From: Pseudomonas denitrificans (nom. rej.)
Lineage (GTDB): Bacteria; Pseudomonadota; Gammaproteobacteria; Pseudomonadales; Pseudomonadaceae
Direction of reading: 5' to 3'
DNA length: 64,000 bases
NCBI RefSeq assembly: GCF_008807415.1
Contig: NZ_CP043626.1
Span: forward strand, 4,502,501-4,566,500
Shown here: positions 29,016 to 36,696 of the stretch, in pieces
Layout of the letters: every line of letters starts with the position of its first letter
How positions within the stretch are numbered: the stretch's first letter is position 1
Made by a program: the position numbers and the translations under genes
The notes under the pieces: model-generated
Told to the model about the DNA's origin: nothing
Databases searched by the model: none
What the model saw: the letters and a program-made list of their open reading frames with translations, nothing else

Positions 29016-30047
29016 ATGGCCAAGCGTCACCTCACCCGCCGGCAGAGCTGGCGGATCGAAAAAGTCCAGGAAGAACGCGCCGCGCGCGCGGCGAAGCGCG
29101 AGTCGCGCGCCCTGGAAGAACTGGAAGGCGGCGACCTCGGCCCGGAACAGACCGGCCAGGTGATCGCCCACTTCGGTGTGCAGGTGGAAGTCGAGGCCCA
29201 GGACGGCGAAGCCGCCGGCCAGGTATTCCGCTGCCACTTGCGCGCCAACCTGCCGCCGCTGGTGACGGGCGACCAGGTGGTCTGGCGCCCCGGCAACCAG
29301 GGCATCGGCGTGATCGTCGCGCAGCTGCCGCGCACCTCCGAGCTGCGCCGCCCGGACATGCGCGGCGTGCTCAAGCCGGTGGCGGCCAACGTCGATCGCA
29401 TCGTCATCGTCTTCGCGCCGCGCCCCGAGCCCCACGCCAACCTGATCGACCGCTACCTGGTGGCTGCCGAGCACGCGGGCATCAAGCCATTGCTGCTGCT
29501 GAACAAGGCTGACCTGATCGACGAGGAGAACGCCCCCTTCCTAGACTCGCTGCTGGGCACCTACCGCGAGCTGGGCTACCCGCTGCTGGAGGTCTCGGCC
29601 GCCAATGGCCTGGCGCTGGACGCCCTGCGCGCCGCGCTGAACGAGCACGTCAGCGTGTTCGTCGGGCAGTCCGGCGTGGGCAAGTCGTCGCTGGTGAATG
29701 CACTGCTGCCGGGCGTCGACACCCGCGTCGGCGACCTCTCGGAAGTCACCGGCAAGGGCACCCACACCACTACCACAGCACGGCTGTTCCACTTCCCCGC
29801 CGGCGGCGACCTGATCGACTCCCCCGGCATCCGCGAATTCGGCCTCGGCCATGTCAGCCGCGATGACGTGGAAGCGGGCTTCATCGAGTTCCACGACCTG
29901 CTCGGCCACTGCCGCTTCCGCGACTGCAAGCATGACCGCGAACCGGGCTGCGCGCTGCTCAAGGCGCTGGAAGACGGGCGCATCTCGCCGCAGCGGATGG
30001 CCAGCTACCGGCACATCCTCGCGAGCCTGCCGGAAGACGAGTACTAG
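29016..30047 (+). CDS. rsgA: small ribosomal subunit biogenesis GTPase RsgA
   Basis: Circularly permuted GTPase that checks late 30S maturation. 343 residues. A basic N-terminal extension ([20 protein letters not shown]) leads into an OB domain. In the permuted G domain, G4 [11 protein letters not shown] precedes G1 [14 protein letters not shown] (about 217-230) and G3 [10 protein letters not shown]. The C-terminal zinc motif is [15 protein letters not shown]. Divergent from orn, with psd nearby as in E. coli. Confidence 0.96.
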   Translation: MAKRHLTRRQSWRIEKVQEERAARAAKRESRALEELEGGDLGPEQTGQVIAHFGVQVEVEAQDGEAAGQVFRCHLRANLPPLVTGDQVVWRPGNQGIGVIVAQLPRTSELRRPDMRGVLKPVAANVDRIVIVFAPRPEPHANLIDRYLVAAEHAGIKPLLLLNKADLIDEENAPFLDSLLGTYRELGYPLLEVSAANGLALDALRAALNEHVSVFVGQSGVGKSSLVNALLPGVDTRVGDLSEVTGKGTHTTTTARLFHFPAGGDLIDSPGIREFGLGHVSRDDVEAGFIEFHDLLGHCRFRDCKHDREPGCALLKALEDGRISPQRMASYRHILASLPEDEY

Positions 30048-30058
30048 CCCTTCCGACC

Positions 30059-30087
30059 TGTAGGAGCGGGCCATGCCCGCTCCTACA
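30059..30087. repeat. REP element (single, palindromic)
   Basis: A perfect 13-bp inverted repeat around the loop CAT, beginning 11 bases past the rsgA stop. The first 22 bases are identical to the REP units at 57778-57801 and 57830-57853, and match the GTAGGAGCGGGC class of Pseudomonas REPs. Here the 3' arm is complete instead of ending in CGCGA. Confidence 0.8.
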
Positions 30088-30108
30088 AATGCACGCAGGG
30101 TGCAACGA

Positions 30109-30136
30109 AGAAGGCCAGCTTTTCAGCTGGCCTTCT
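30109..30136 (-). terminator. hairpin downstream of motB
   Basis: AGAAGGCCAGCT pairs with AGCTGGCCTTCT (12 bp) around TTTC, which reads GAAA (a GNRA loop) on the minus strand. It lies six bases after the motB stop. The minus strand continues TCGTT, so the T tract is weak. Confidence 0.6.
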
Positions 30137-30142
30137 GGTTTC

Positions 30143-31201
30143 TCACTGCTGCTTGTTCAGCTCGTCGAGCTTCAGCGTGCCGCCGTCGTCGAACAGATTG
30201 AGCTTCTGCTTGAGCTGGTCAGGCGGCAGCGGATCGCCCGGCCCGGCCGCCGGCTTGGCCGGCGCACCGTTGGGTGCCGCCGCGCCCGGAGCTGCCGGAG
30301 CGGCGCCATCGACAGGCCTGTCAGCCCCGCCATCCTGGCCTTCGATAGCGCGCTGGGCCTTCTTGGTCAGGACGATGATGTCGATGCGGCGGTTCACCGG
30401 GTTGAGCGGCTTGTCGCGATCGAACAGCGCCGAGGAGGCGTAACCGACCACGCGGGCGATCTGGTCTTCCGGGTAACCGCCGGCTTCCAGCGCACGGCGC
30501 GCGGCGTTGGCGCGGTTGGCCGAGAGCTCCCAGTTGCCGAAATCGCCATTGCCCGCGTAGGGCTTGGCGTCGGTGTGGCCGCTGATGCTGATCTTGTTCG
30601 GCACTTGCTTGATGGTCTCGGCCAGCGCCAGCAGGATGTCCTCGAAGTACGGCTGCAGGCGCGCGCTGCCCAGGTCGAACATCGGCCGGTTGTCCGAGTC
30701 GACGATCTGGATGCGCAGGCCGTCCTGGGTGATTTCGAAGAGGATCTGGTCCTTGAAGCGCTTGAGGGTCGGGTTCTCGTCGACCTTGTTCTGCAGCTCC
30801 TGCAGCAGCAGCTCCAGGCGCTCCTTCTCGACCTGCTCGGCGACGTCCTGGGCCTGTTGCTCGGTGATCTTGGCGTTCTCGTCCGGGTTGATCCGCGTCT
30901 CGTCGGCGTCCGGCTGGGCCTGGATCTGCGGGTTCAGGGTCTTGTCCGGCGCCGGCGTCGGCGTGCCGCCCAGGTCGATGACGTAAGGACTGGCGCTCTC
31001 GGTGAAACCGATGGGGTCCTGGAAATAGCCGGAGATGGCCTTCTTCTGCTCCGGCGTGGCCGAAGACAGCAGCCAGAGTACGAGGAAGAACGCCATCATG
31101 GCGGTGGCGAAGTCGGCGAAGGCGATCTTCCAGCCACCGCCATGGTGGCCGGCGGCGTAGCGCTTGATGCGCTTGACGATGATCGGCTGGTTGTTATCCA
31201 T
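30143..31201 (-). CDS. motB: flagellar motor stator protein MotB
   Basis: Proton-channel subunit of the MotA5B2 stator, anchoring to peptidoglycan. 352 residues. The single TM helix contains the proton-binding D30 in FADFATAMMAFFLVLWLLSS. A plug and linker follow, then the OmpA-like peptidoglycan-binding domain (ISISGHTDAKPYAGNGDFGN, WELSANRANAARRAL, RVVGYASSALFD). A Pro/Ala/Gly-rich C-tail of about 60 residues extends beyond that domain. The gap to motA is 15 bases. Confidence 0.96.
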   Translation of the reverse strand: MDNNQPIIVKRIKRYAAGHHGGGWKIAFADFATAMMAFFLVLWLLSSATPEQKKAISGYFQDPIGFTESASPYVIDLGGTPTPAPDKTLNPQIQAQPDADETRINPDENAKITEQQAQDVAEQVEKERLELLLQELQNKVDENPTLKRFKDQILFEITQDGLRIQIVDSDNRPMFDLGSARLQPYFEDILLALAETIKQVPNKISISGHTDAKPYAGNGDFGNWELSANRANAARRALEAGGYPEDQIARVVGYASSALFDRDKPLNPVNRRIDIIVLTKKAQRAIEGQDGGADRPVDGAAPAAPGAAAPNGAPAKPAAGPGDPLPPDQLKQKLNLFDDGGTLKLDELNKQQ

Positions 31202-31216
31202 GCGTCAGACGACCTA

Positions 31217-32068
31217 TCAGCGACCGCGAACGGCCTGCTCCAGCTCGCTGAAGCTCGGGCGATGCGCCGGCAGCAGCACCTTGCGGCCGAATTCGACGGC
31301 CAGCGACGGCGGCATGCCGGAGGCGGAAGCCACCAGGCAGGCCTTGATCGATTCGTAGAGGTTCAGCTCTTCCTTGGCATCGTGCTCCAGGGCGTTGGCC
31401 AGCGGGCCGACGAAGCCGTAGGCGGCGAGAATACCGAGGAAGGTACCCACCAGCGCCGCGGCGACGTGGTGGCCGATCTCGGCCTGGCTGCCCTGGCCGA
31501 GCAGGGCCATGGTGATCACGATGCCCAGTACCGCCGCGACGATACCGAAGCCCGGCAGGGCGTCGGCCACGCGGGTCACCGCATGGGCCGGGTGTTCGAG
31601 GTCTTCCTTGAGGCTGCCCAGTTCCATGTCGAACAGGCCTTCCAGCTCGTGGGGGGCCATGTTGCCGGAGGACATGATGCGCAGGTAGTCGCAGACGTAC
31701 GCGGTCATGCGTTCGTCCTTGAGCACCGCCGGGTACTTGCTGAAGATCGGGCTGGCGGCCGGGTCCTCGACGTCGGCTTCGATGGCCATCATGCCTTCGC
31801 GACGACTCTTGTTGAGCACTTCGTAGAGCATGCCCAGCACTTCCAGGTAGAAGGTGTGGGTGAAGCGGTTGCCGAACATCTTCGGCGCCTTCTTCAGCAC
31901 GGTCATGAAGGTGCTGCCAGGGTTGGCCTGGAGAAACGCGCCCAGCGCGGCGCCGCCGATGATCAGCACCTCGAACGGCTGGATGATGGCCGCGATCTTG
32001 CCGCCGGAGAGCATGTAGCCGCCGAGCACGCTGGCCATGAGAACGATGATGCCGATGATTTTTGCCAT
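31217..32068 (-). CDS. motA: flagellar motor stator protein MotA
   Basis: Ring subunit of the stator that couples proton flow to rotor torque. 283 residues with four TM helices (about 2-22, 30-50, 170-190 and 200-222). TM3/TM4 contain DALPGFGIVAAVLGIVITMA and VAAALVGTFLGILAAYGFVG. The cytoplasmic loop carries the charged NKSRREG and DERMTAYVCDYLRIM segments. First gene of the motAB pair, with a terminator-like hairpin in its leader. P. aeruginosa has a second stator set, motCD; none is seen here. Confidence 0.96.
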   Translation of the reverse strand: MAKIIGIIVLMASVLGGYMLSGGKIAAIIQPFEVLIIGGAALGAFLQANPGSTFMTVLKKAPKMFGNRFTHTFYLEVLGMLYEVLNKSRREGMMAIEADVEDPAASPIFSKYPAVLKDERMTAYVCDYLRIMSSGNMAPHELEGLFDMELGSLKEDLEHPAHAVTRVADALPGFGIVAAVLGIVITMALLGQGSQAEIGHHVAAALVGTFLGILAAYGFVGPLANALEHDAKEELNLYESIKACLVASASGMPPSLAVEFGRKVLLPAHRPSFSELEQAVRGR

Positions 32069-32096
32069 GGGGACCGGACTGAAACGGTGAACAGAA

Positions 32097-32121
32097 AGGG
32101 AGGCAAGTTTCCCGCCTCCCT
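32097..32121 (-). promoter_or_regulatory. terminator-like hairpin in the motA leader
   Basis: GGGAGGC (32098-32104) pairs with GCCTCCC (32114-32120), extended by one A-T pair, around a 9-base loop. On the minus strand it is followed by TTTCTGTTC and lies about 30 bases upstream of the motA ATG. It could attenuate motAB. Upstream on the minus strand are TATAGT (about 32148-32153) and TCCGATAA, reminiscent of sigma-70 and FliA -10 elements, but neither has a good -35. Confidence 0.4.
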
Positions 32122-32189
32122 GTTGTTATCGGAGATTTCGGGCAAGACTATAGGCCGAAAACACTAAAAACCAGTTCGGCGCCTCACGC

Positions 32190-33713
32190 ATGCCCAAGCA
32201 AATGCTTCATCCAGAGCGTCTCAAGGCCTGGCTCACCCAGCTGGAAGACCTGCCTTTGCCGGTTCCGCTGGAGCAGCGCGATGATATTCGCCGTGCGTTG
32301 AACGATAGCCGGCGCTCGATCCGTGACATCGCCGATCTGCTGCAGGACGCGCCGACACTGGCTTTCGCCATCCTGCGCGAAGCCAACCGCGCGCAGAGCG
32401 CCCGGGACAATCCGGCGGAAAGCCTGGAGGTCGCGCTTAACCGCCTGGGCCTGAGTCGCGCCAGCCAGTTGCTCGACAGCCTGCCCGCGGTGCCCGAAGC
32501 GCAGATGCCGCGCGCGCTGAGCCAGCTGCTGCTGATCAGCCGCCACGCCATGCAGCAGGCCAGCGGGCTGTTCGCCAACCGCCTGGCGCGGCTCTGGCAG
32601 GAAATCCACTGGGGCAGCCTGTTCACCCTGGCGCCGCTGTGGGCGCTGGCCACCGCCCGACCGGAGCTGATGGAGAACTGGCAGCGCCAGGTCTACGGTC
32701 TGGGCCGCTGCAGCAGCGAGGTCGAGGAAGAACTGCTCGGCACCCGCCTGCTACCACTGTGTCGCGCACTGGCCGACAGCTGGCGACTGCCGGACTGGGT
32801 CGGCCAGGGCTACGCCCTGCTCAGCGACGACAAGCGCCTGCTGGTGCGCGCCCTGCACGTCGCCCACACCGAACACGATGCACTGGGCCAGCAGCAGCGC
32901 CTGGACGCCGACCCGGAGCTGCAGCGCTGGCTGACCCGACCGGCCAACACCATTCTCCTGGCCAACAGCATCGCCATGGCCGCGCATCAGTCCTGGGGCG
33001 GCGTGCACATGCTGCGCTGGCAGCGCCTGACCAGCCTGTATCTTCAGATGCCGCTGCAAGAGCTGCAGCAGACCGTCCACGGCCTCGCCGCGCAGAGCGC
33101 CCGGCGTCACGCCCGGCCCCAGCTCTGGCATCCGGCCGAGGCGCTGCTCTGGCCCTGGGAGGCACGCCGCTGGCTCAACGGCCCGAAAGCCGAAGAGCCG
33201 GCCAAGGCGCCGGACACCCTGGCGCAATGGCGACAGCACTGCACCCGCCTGATGCAGACGCCCAGCCCGTTCGGCAACGCCGTGCAACTGCTCGACTGCG
33301 CCAGCGACGCGCTACAGGCCTGCGGGCTGCAACGCGGCATGATCCTGCTGGCCGACAAGGGCGGCAGCTGGCTGCAAGCGCGCCGGGACTTCGGCCTGGA
33401 CGGCGAGGTCGGCGACTTCAAGCTGGAAGTCGCCGCCAGCCCGGTACTGCGCAAACTCCTGCAACAACCCGGTCAATTGCGCCTGAGCCCGACCAACATG
33501 GCCGAGTTTTCGGCGCTGATTCCCGGCGCGCTGAAGGCGCTGATCCCCAGCGAACACCTGCTGCTGCGCTCGCTGGGCAACGGCGCGCGAGTGGTCATGC
33601 TGGTCGTCTGCGACCGCAACGGCCAGCCGCTGGCGGACCTGCACGCCCAGGCCTTCGGCCGCACCGTGCAGTGCATCGAGCACGCGGTGAAGCAGATGGC
33701 GCGGGGCACCTGA
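32190..33713 (+). CDS. HDOD domain protein
   Basis: 507 residues. The N-terminal about 270 residues resemble an HDOD domain: LEDLPLPVPLEQRDDIRRAL, the DIADLLQDAPTLAFAILREAN helix pair and VALNRLGLSRASQLLDSLP, a pattern in which the catalytic HD residues of phosphohydrolases are absent. A Trp/Pro-rich middle (WHPAEALLWPWEARRWL) leads to a GAF-like C-terminal region (about 340-500). HDOD proteins regulate motility and chemotaxis signalling in several proteobacteria; that is only inference here. Matches the PA4955 position, divergent from motA. No clear ribosome-binding site precedes the ATG. Confidence 0.75.
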   Translation: MPKQMLHPERLKAWLTQLEDLPLPVPLEQRDDIRRALNDSRRSIRDIADLLQDAPTLAFAILREANRAQSARDNPAESLEVALNRLGLSRASQLLDSLPAVPEAQMPRALSQLLLISRHAMQQASGLFANRLARLWQEIHWGSLFTLAPLWALATARPELMENWQRQVYGLGRCSSEVEEELLGTRLLPLCRALADSWRLPDWVGQGYALLSDDKRLLVRALHVAHTEHDALGQQQRLDADPELQRWLTRPANTILLANSIAMAAHQSWGGVHMLRWQRLTSLYLQMPLQELQQTVHGLAAQSARRHARPQLWHPAEALLWPWEARRWLNGPKAEEPAKAPDTLAQWRQHCTRLMQTPSPFGNAVQLLDCASDALQACGLQRGMILLADKGGSWLQARRDFGLDGEVGDFKLEVAASPVLRKLLQQPGQLRLSPTNMAEFSALIPGALKALIPSEHLLLRSLGNGARVVMLVVCDRNGQPLADLHAQAFGRTVQCIEHAVKQMARGT

Positions 33714-33725
33714 TCCGCGAAAGGT

Positions 33726-33753
33726 TTGCGCCCCGCCGCGTCCCCTTTAAACT
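33726..33753 (+). promoter_or_regulatory. candidate promoter of rhdA-psd
   Basis: TTGCGC (33726-33731), a 16-base spacer and TAAACT (33748-33753), about 76 bases before the rhdA ATG. The -35 is the same hexamer as at the rpsF promoter. Confidence 0.45.
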
Positions 33754-33829
33754 AACCGCCCTCACGGGGTAGCCCAGGGCGCCTGCTCACGTTGCCTCCC
33801 CCCCACCGTTCCCGCCGGGAGACCCCGAC

Positions 33830-34642
33830 ATGTCCGTCTTCTCCGCCCTGCCCCTGGTGATCGAACCGGCTGACCTCGCCAGCCGCCTCGACGCCCCCGA
33901 ACTGATCCTGGTCGACCTGACCAGCGCCGCACGCTACGCCCAGGGCCACATCCCCGGCGCCCGTTTCGTGGCTCCGGCTCGCACCCAGCTGGGCGGGCCG
34001 GCACCGGGCCTGCTGCCGGCCAAGGCCGACCTGGAAGCACTGTTCGGCGAACTGGGCCACAACCCTGATGCCGTCTACGTGGTGTACGACGACGAAGGCG
34101 GCGGCTGGGCCGGCCGCTTCATCTGGCTGCTGGACGTGATCGGCCACCACCACTACCACTACGTCGACGGCGGCCTGCACGCCTGGCTCGCCGACGGTCT
34201 GCCGCTTTCCGGGGACGTCCCGGCAGCGGCCGGCGGCCCATTGCCGCTGACCCTGCACGACGAGCCCACGGCCACCCGCGAATACCTGCAGAGCCGCCTG
34301 GGCGCCGCCGACCTGGCCGTCTGGGACGCCCGCAATCCCAGCGAGTACAGCGGCCAGAAAGTCCTCGCCGCCAAGGCCGGCCACGTACCCGGCGCCGTCA
34401 ATTTCGAATGGACCGCCGGCATGGACCCGGCCCGCGCCCTGCGCATCCGTACCGATATGCCGCAGATCCTTGAGGACCTGGGCATCACCAAGGACAAGGA
34501 AGTGATCACCCACTGCCAGACCCACCACCGTTCCGGCTTCACCTACCTGGTGGCCAAGGCCCTCGGCTATCCGCGGGTCAAGGGCTATGCCGGTTCCTGG
34601 TCGGAATGGGGCAACCATCCCGACACCCCCGTAGAGGTTTAA
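33830..34642 (+). CDS. rhdA: thiosulfate sulfurtransferase (rhodanese)
   Basis: Transfers sulfane sulfur from thiosulfate to cyanide or thiols; relevant to cyanide detoxification in Pseudomonas. 270 residues made of two rhodanese domains. The N-terminal one (about 10-125; VDLTSAARYAQGHIPGARFV) is inactive. The C-terminal one carries the catalytic C229 in the loop CQTHHR, the same loop as in the Azotobacter and Pseudomonas RhdA group and distinct from the CRKGVT loop of mammalian rhodanese. psd follows after three bases, so the two are co-transcribed. Confidence 0.93.
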   Translation: MSVFSALPLVIEPADLASRLDAPELILVDLTSAARYAQGHIPGARFVAPARTQLGGPAPGLLPAKADLEALFGELGHNPDAVYVVYDDEGGGWAGRFIWLLDVIGHHHYHYVDGGLHAWLADGLPLSGDVPAAAGGPLPLTLHDEPTATREYLQSRLGAADLAVWDARNPSEYSGQKVLAAKAGHVPGAVNFEWTAGMDPARALRIRTDMPQILEDLGITKDKEVITHCQTHHRSGFTYLVAKALGYPRVKGYAGSWSEWGNHPDTPVEV

Positions 34643-34645
34643 GGA

Positions 34646-35515
34646 ATGTCGTTCAAAGATCGTCTGTTCATCCTCGCCCAGTACCTGCTGCCGCATCACC
34701 TGCTGTCGCGCCTGATCGGCTGCGCCGCGGAGTGCCGCGCGCCCTGGTTCAAGGACCGCCTGATTCCCTGGTTCGCCCGTCGCTACCAGGTGGACATGCG
34801 CGAAGCCCAGGTCGAGGACCTGCGTGCCTACGAGCACTTCAACGCCTTCTTCACCCGCGCCCTCAAAGACGGCGCGCGTCCGCTGGACGAAAGCGCAGGC
34901 TCCGTGCTCTGCCCCGCTGACGGCGCCATCAGCCAGCTCGGCCCGATCGAGCACGGCCGCGTGTTCCAGGCCAAGGGCCACAGCTACAGCCTGATGGAAC
35001 TGCTGGGCGGCGACGCCGAGCGCGCCGCGCCCTTCATGGGCGGCGAGTTCGCCACCGTCTACCTGTCGCCCAAGGACTACCACCGCGTGCACATGCCGCT
35101 GGCCGGCACCCTGCGCGAGATGGTCTACGTGCCGGGCCGCCTGTTCTCGGTGAACCAGCTGACCGCCGAGCAGGTACCGGAACTCTTCGCCCGCAACGAG
35201 CGCGTGGTGTGCATCTTCGACACCGAGCGCGGGCCGATGGCCGTGGTCCTGGTCGGGGCGATGATCGTCGCCTCCATCGAGACCGTCTGGGCCGGCCTGG
35301 TCACTCCGCCCAAGCGCGAGCTGAAGTCCTTCTCCTACGACGAAGCTTCCCGCGCGCCGATCCACCTGGAGAAAGGCGCCGAGCTGGGCCGCTTCAAGCT
35401 GGGTTCCACCGCCATCGTGCTGTTCGGTCCGGAGCAGGTCAGCTGGGCGGAAAACCTAGCTGCCAGCACTGCCGTGCGCATGGGCGAGCGCCTGGGTAGC
35501 GCGCGCCAGGGCTGA
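34646..35515 (+). CDS. psd: phosphatidylserine decarboxylase proenzyme
   Basis: Inner-membrane enzyme making phosphatidylethanolamine. 289 residues. Self-cleavage is predicted within LGST at 252-255, giving the pyruvoyl group from S254 and a small alpha chain of 36 residues. The catalytic triad partners are visible as D92 in CPADGAIS and the histidines in [14 protein letters not shown]. Co-transcribed with rhdA. The coupling to a rhodanese is conserved in Pseudomonas; no biochemical reason is evident. Confidence 0.96.
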   Translation: MSFKDRLFILAQYLLPHHLLSRLIGCAAECRAPWFKDRLIPWFARRYQVDMREAQVEDLRAYEHFNAFFTRALKDGARPLDESAGSVLCPADGAISQLGPIEHGRVFQAKGHSYSLMELLGGDAERAAPFMGGEFATVYLSPKDYHRVHMPLAGTLREMVYVPGRLFSVNQLTAEQVPELFARNERVVCIFDTERGPMAVVLVGAMIVASIETVWAGLVTPPKRELKSFSYDEASRAPIHLEKGAELGRFKLGSTAIVLFGPEQVSWAENLAASTAVRMGERLGSARQG

Positions 35516-35556
35516 CGCCCGCTCTTATAAGGCGGGCGGCCAACGAGTCGCCCGCC
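35516..35556 (+). promoter_or_regulatory. alternative overlapping hairpins after psd
   Basis: CGCCCGC (35516-35522) can pair with GCGGGCG (35532-35538), a 7-bp stem. The same middle arm, as GGCGGGCG (35531-35538), can instead pair with CGCCCGCC (35549-35556), an 8-bp stem followed by AACGCTTTTCG. The two folds exclude each other, as in an antiterminator/terminator switch, though the T tract is short. Confidence 0.4.
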
Positions 35557-35590
35557 AACGCTTTTCGCCTCATCGTGCCAATTCCCTGCC

Positions 35591-36568
35591 ATGAAACGCT
35601 TTCTGCACCTGTTCGGCTGGCGGGCAAATGCCACCAGTCATCTGGAAAAATGGCTCTCCGCAATCGGAGCGCTGTGCGGCATCGCCGCCATTTACGCCGT
35701 CACCCACTGGGTCCTGCCCGGCGAAGCGGCCATCTGGGTCGTCGCCTCCATGGGCGCCAGCGCCGTGCTGCTGTTCGCCGTGCCCCATGGCGCGCTGTCG
35801 CAGCCCTGGGCCGTGCTTGGCGGCCAGGTCCTCTCGGCCATCGTCGGGGTGATCTGCCAGAAACTCTTTCCCGACCAGCCTTTCACCCCCGCCCTGGCCG
35901 TGGGCGCGGCGATCCTGGTCATGCACTACGCGCGCTGCATCCACCCGCCGGGCGGCGCTACCGCGCTGGCTGCGGTCTCCGGCGGCCCGGCGGTGACCGC
36001 GTTGGGCTTCCACTACGTGCTCAGCCCGGTGCTGCTCAACGTGGTGCTGATTCTCCTCGTCGCCATCCTGTTCAACGGGCTGTTCGCCTGGCGCCGCTAC
36101 CCCGCGCCGCTGGCACGCCTGCCGGACTCGCCCAAGCTGCCGACCGGCCCGTCTCCGGAAGATCTCTACCACGCGCTGCGCAAGATGGACTCCTTCATCG
36201 ACGTGCAGTTCGACGACCTGCTGAAAATCCTCCAGCTGGCCCAGGAGCACGCCCAGGCGCAGCGCCTGACTCCGGAAGATGTCCTGCTCGGCGCCAGCTA
36301 CAGCAATGCCCTGAGCGGCGACGCCTGGGCCGTGCGCCAGGTGATCGACGACCATCCGGACAAGCGCGGCCGCCAGGACCAGGTGGTCTACAAGGTGGTG
36401 GCCGGCGCCGGCAAGGGCAACACCGGCGTCTGCCGCCGCCAGGACCTGCTCGACTGGGCTGCCCATCCGGTGATCGCCCAGGGCGACGGCTGGGTACGCA
36501 GCACGGCGCAGGACTCGGCGAAAAACGCCCTGCAACGGCAGATCAAAGGCGAAACACCGCTGGCGTGA
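35591..36568 (+). CDS. HPP family membrane protein
   Basis: 325 residues. The N-terminal half (about 20-175) has four or five TM segments and the family signature HYARCIHPPGGATALAAV. HPP proteins have been linked to nitrite or anion transport in chloroplasts and cyanobacteria; the substrate here is unknown. The C-terminal about 145 residues are soluble (DLYHALRKMDSFIDVQFDDL, RLTPEDVLLGASYSN) and do not look like the CBS domains often fused to HPP, so their role is open. No strong ribosome-binding site. Not part of the P. aeruginosa order as I recall it, so possibly lineage-specific. Confidence 0.75.
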   Translation: MKRFLHLFGWRANATSHLEKWLSAIGALCGIAAIYAVTHWVLPGEAAIWVVASMGASAVLLFAVPHGALSQPWAVLGGQVLSAIVGVICQKLFPDQPFTPALAVGAAILVMHYARCIHPPGGATALAAVSGGPAVTALGFHYVLSPVLLNVVLILLVAILFNGLFAWRRYPAPLARLPDSPKLPTGPSPEDLYHALRKMDSFIDVQFDDLLKILQLAQEHAQAQRLTPEDVLLGASYSNALSGDAWAVRQVIDDHPDKRGRQDQVVYKVVAGAGKGNTGVCRRQDLLDWAAHPVIAQGDGWVRSTAQDSAKNALQRQIKGETPLA

Positions 36569-36696
36569 CCTGTCCGCGCACCATCCGGGCGATGGGCTGC
36601 GGTGGGCGACGGATGCTGCTAGAGTTCGGAAAAAGCCGACAGTTATGACCAACCGGTTCGTACAACGAGCCGGCTTGTGGAGAAACCATTCCCACC

